Shown piece after piece: positions 62,775 to 64,000 of a stretch of DNA of 64,000 nucleotides. This stretch comes from Triangularia verruculosa (lineage: Eukaryota > Ascomycota > Sordariomycetes > Sordariales > Podosporaceae): positions 186,001-250,000 of the forward strand of contig MU863887.1 in assembly GCA_033296885.1 (NCBI GenBank), written 5' to 3'. The notes under the pieces were generated by a model. The model saw only the letters and a program-made list of their open reading frames with translations. It was not told where the DNA came from and did not search any database. Position numbers and translations under genes: made by a program. Numbering within the stretch: position 1 is the first letter of the stretch; each line of letters begins with the position of its first letter.

Positions 62775-64000
62775 ATGAATGCGTCTTCTTCATTTTTCTT
62801 GAGGCGTTTGGTGGGGAATAGATCATTGTGAGTTTTTCCGATTGTGAGGTGTCTATATCATGCTGATGAGTGAGGGTTAGGTATACCGCTACTACTAGAT
62901 ATACTGCTGGAAAGGGCAGGATGAGTGAGAGAGGTAACCCGCAAGTATGGGACTCTAGTAAGGGAATTGTGTTTTCTGGGGAGGGGAGGGGGAGTTCGGG
63001 GGTTGCGAGAGGGGGGGTGAGAGCGATCACGACCTCTTCTGAGATTGGTGAGGGCGAGATGGAAACGAAGATGGTCGAACGGGGGGTTCTGGAGCAGAGA
63101 GTGGAGGAGGGCCCGGTGGTGGTTGAGAAGAAGGTTGAGGTTGCGGTTGAGAAGGCTGTGGTCAAGACGGAGACTGGGCAAGAGGATGGACAGCAAAAGA
63201 CTGAGAATGGAGAGGAAGCGCCCAAGGAATTGACCGCCGCAGATCTCACGCCGCCATACACACCACTCGACTTCAAAATCCCAGAAGATGTTTTTGCAGC
63301 CGCCAAGAAGGCACCTGAAGGATCGCCGGAATCTTTTTGGAATTACCAGATGTATCAGGGCCCTAATAAGGAAAGGGTCAAGGTCCATTACTGTGTCAGC
63401 CCCGAAGTCACCGATCGCGTCATCCAGCGATACTTCCTCAACGAACCTCTCCTTGGATTCGATCTCGAATGGGCAGCCGACGCTCTGCCGTTCCACGGAC
63501 CGAGAAGAAACGTCTCGCTCATACAAATCTCCTCCCCAACTCGAATTGCGCTTTTCCATGTTGCGCTGTATCCTAGGAAGAAGGTGGGGATGGAAAGCAG
63601 CCTTTCTTGGAAGGAAGACAGCCTTTCCTCCCCTTTTCTAAAGAAAATTCTGGAGGATCCAAATATCACCAAAGTCGGTGTCTGGGTGGTAGGCGACGCC
63701 AATAAAGTTCAAAAGTACTTGAATATCACCCCAAGAGGCATATTTGAACTGAGTCACTTGTACAAGCTGGTCAAATACTGCGAGAGCGGAGAACACAGCC
63801 TGATCAACAAAAGGCTGGTCAGCCTCGGAAAGCAAGCCGAGGAGGTGCTGAAGCTGCCGTTATACAAGGAGCCCGACGTTCGAACAAGTGACTGGACGAA
63901 ATCCCTGACACTCGCCCAGATCAAGTGTATGTCTTTCTCCCCCCTTCTCCACCCCCTTGAATCAACAAACTAACAAAACCCCTAGACTCGGCCTCAGACG
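62775..64000 (+). CDS. WRN-like 3'-5' exonuclease (DEDDy), 3' end outside window
   Basis: Partial gene, truncated by the window end. Exons are 62775-62827, 62881-63926 and 63986 onward. Exon 1 encodes MNASSSFFLRRLVGNRS, a likely mitochondrial targeting sequence, and splices in phase to YTATTRYTAGKGRMSERGNP. A 150-residue polar Glu/Val-rich linker follows. The exonuclease fold begins about residue 195 with PLLGFDLEWAA (motif I, D-x-E), NVSLIQISSPTRIALFHV and VGVWVVGDANKVQKYL (motif II region). Motif III appears across the last intron as YSASD (of YxxxD). This is the RNase D/WRN exonuclease group. An ATG at 62921 would give a non-targeted form. Remaining length is unknown. Confidence 0.88.

Noticed and set aside
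1..64000. Secondary-metabolite cluster, transposon, 5S rRNA or provirus
   Set aside because: No synthase, transposase, reverse transcriptase, integrase or 5S-like sequence was recognised on either strand.

Overview
The window looks like the nuclear genome of a filamentous ascomycete, probably a Sordariomycete and perhaps one of the Sordariales. The evidence is about 29 mostly single-copy eukaryotic genes in 64 kb, many short introns (roughly 50-100 nt) with GTAAGT-like donors and CTAAC branch sites, a HET-domain gene, a fungal glycogenin with a long tail, and RFX, Mid1 and Yop1 homologues of filamentous-fungal type. I could not run any search, so the order-level call is inference. Exon boundaries were built by hand from splice motifs, reading phase and family knowledge.

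Layout. 0.5-8.4 kb: a LOG-family phosphoribohydrolase, proteasome subunit PRE5, VPS55, a HET-domain gene broken by a one-base shift in a 9-G run, and a fused PabA-PabB aminodeoxychorismate synthase. 9.8-16 kb: a zinc-ribbon-like protein ending in a CaaX box, a small secreted protein and an RFX transcription factor. 17-26.3 kb: tRNA-Val(AAC), YOP1, MID1, a small mitochondrial protein, a RAMP4/SERP1 protein, a lysine-rich SMAP-domain protein followed by an in-frame membrane-like ORF, and a SNRNP27-type splicing protein. 26.8-34 kb: Elongator subunit ELP5, an ASX-homology gene crossed by two in-frame TAG codons, SEC22 and a CobW GTPase. 34.7-48.7 kb: glycogenin, a gene-poor 2.4-kb gap, a DxxxD-type cation diffusion facilitator, a monoglyceride-lipase-like hydrolase, and a divergent pair of secreted proteins (a Cys-rich protein and an HExxH protein). 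49-64 kb: a proline-rich zinc-ribbon-like protein, a VHC1-like cation-chloride cotransporter, an AVT3/4-type vacuolar amino-acid transporter, RPB11, LSM5 and a WRN-like 3'-5' exonuclease cut by the window end.

How they fit together. Most genes are housekeeping: proteolysis, secretory and vacuolar trafficking (VPS55, YOP1, SEC22, SERP1), ion transport (MID1, CDF, VHC1, AVT), RNA synthesis and splicing (RPB11, LSM5, SNRNP27, ELP5) and glycogen priming. I see no biosynthetic cluster, intact transposon, CRISPR array or provirus. Many genes are divergent pairs with 0.4-0.7 kb shared promoters.

Most notable signal. The ASX-homology gene (28287-31133, minus) is one continuous reading frame of about 930 codons interrupted only by two TAG codons, each placed inside a possible RNA hairpin loop. 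This is the pattern of genes in Fusarium, Neurospora and Sordaria whose UAG stops are edited to UGG (A-to-I) during sexual development. Nonsense mutation is the main alternative.
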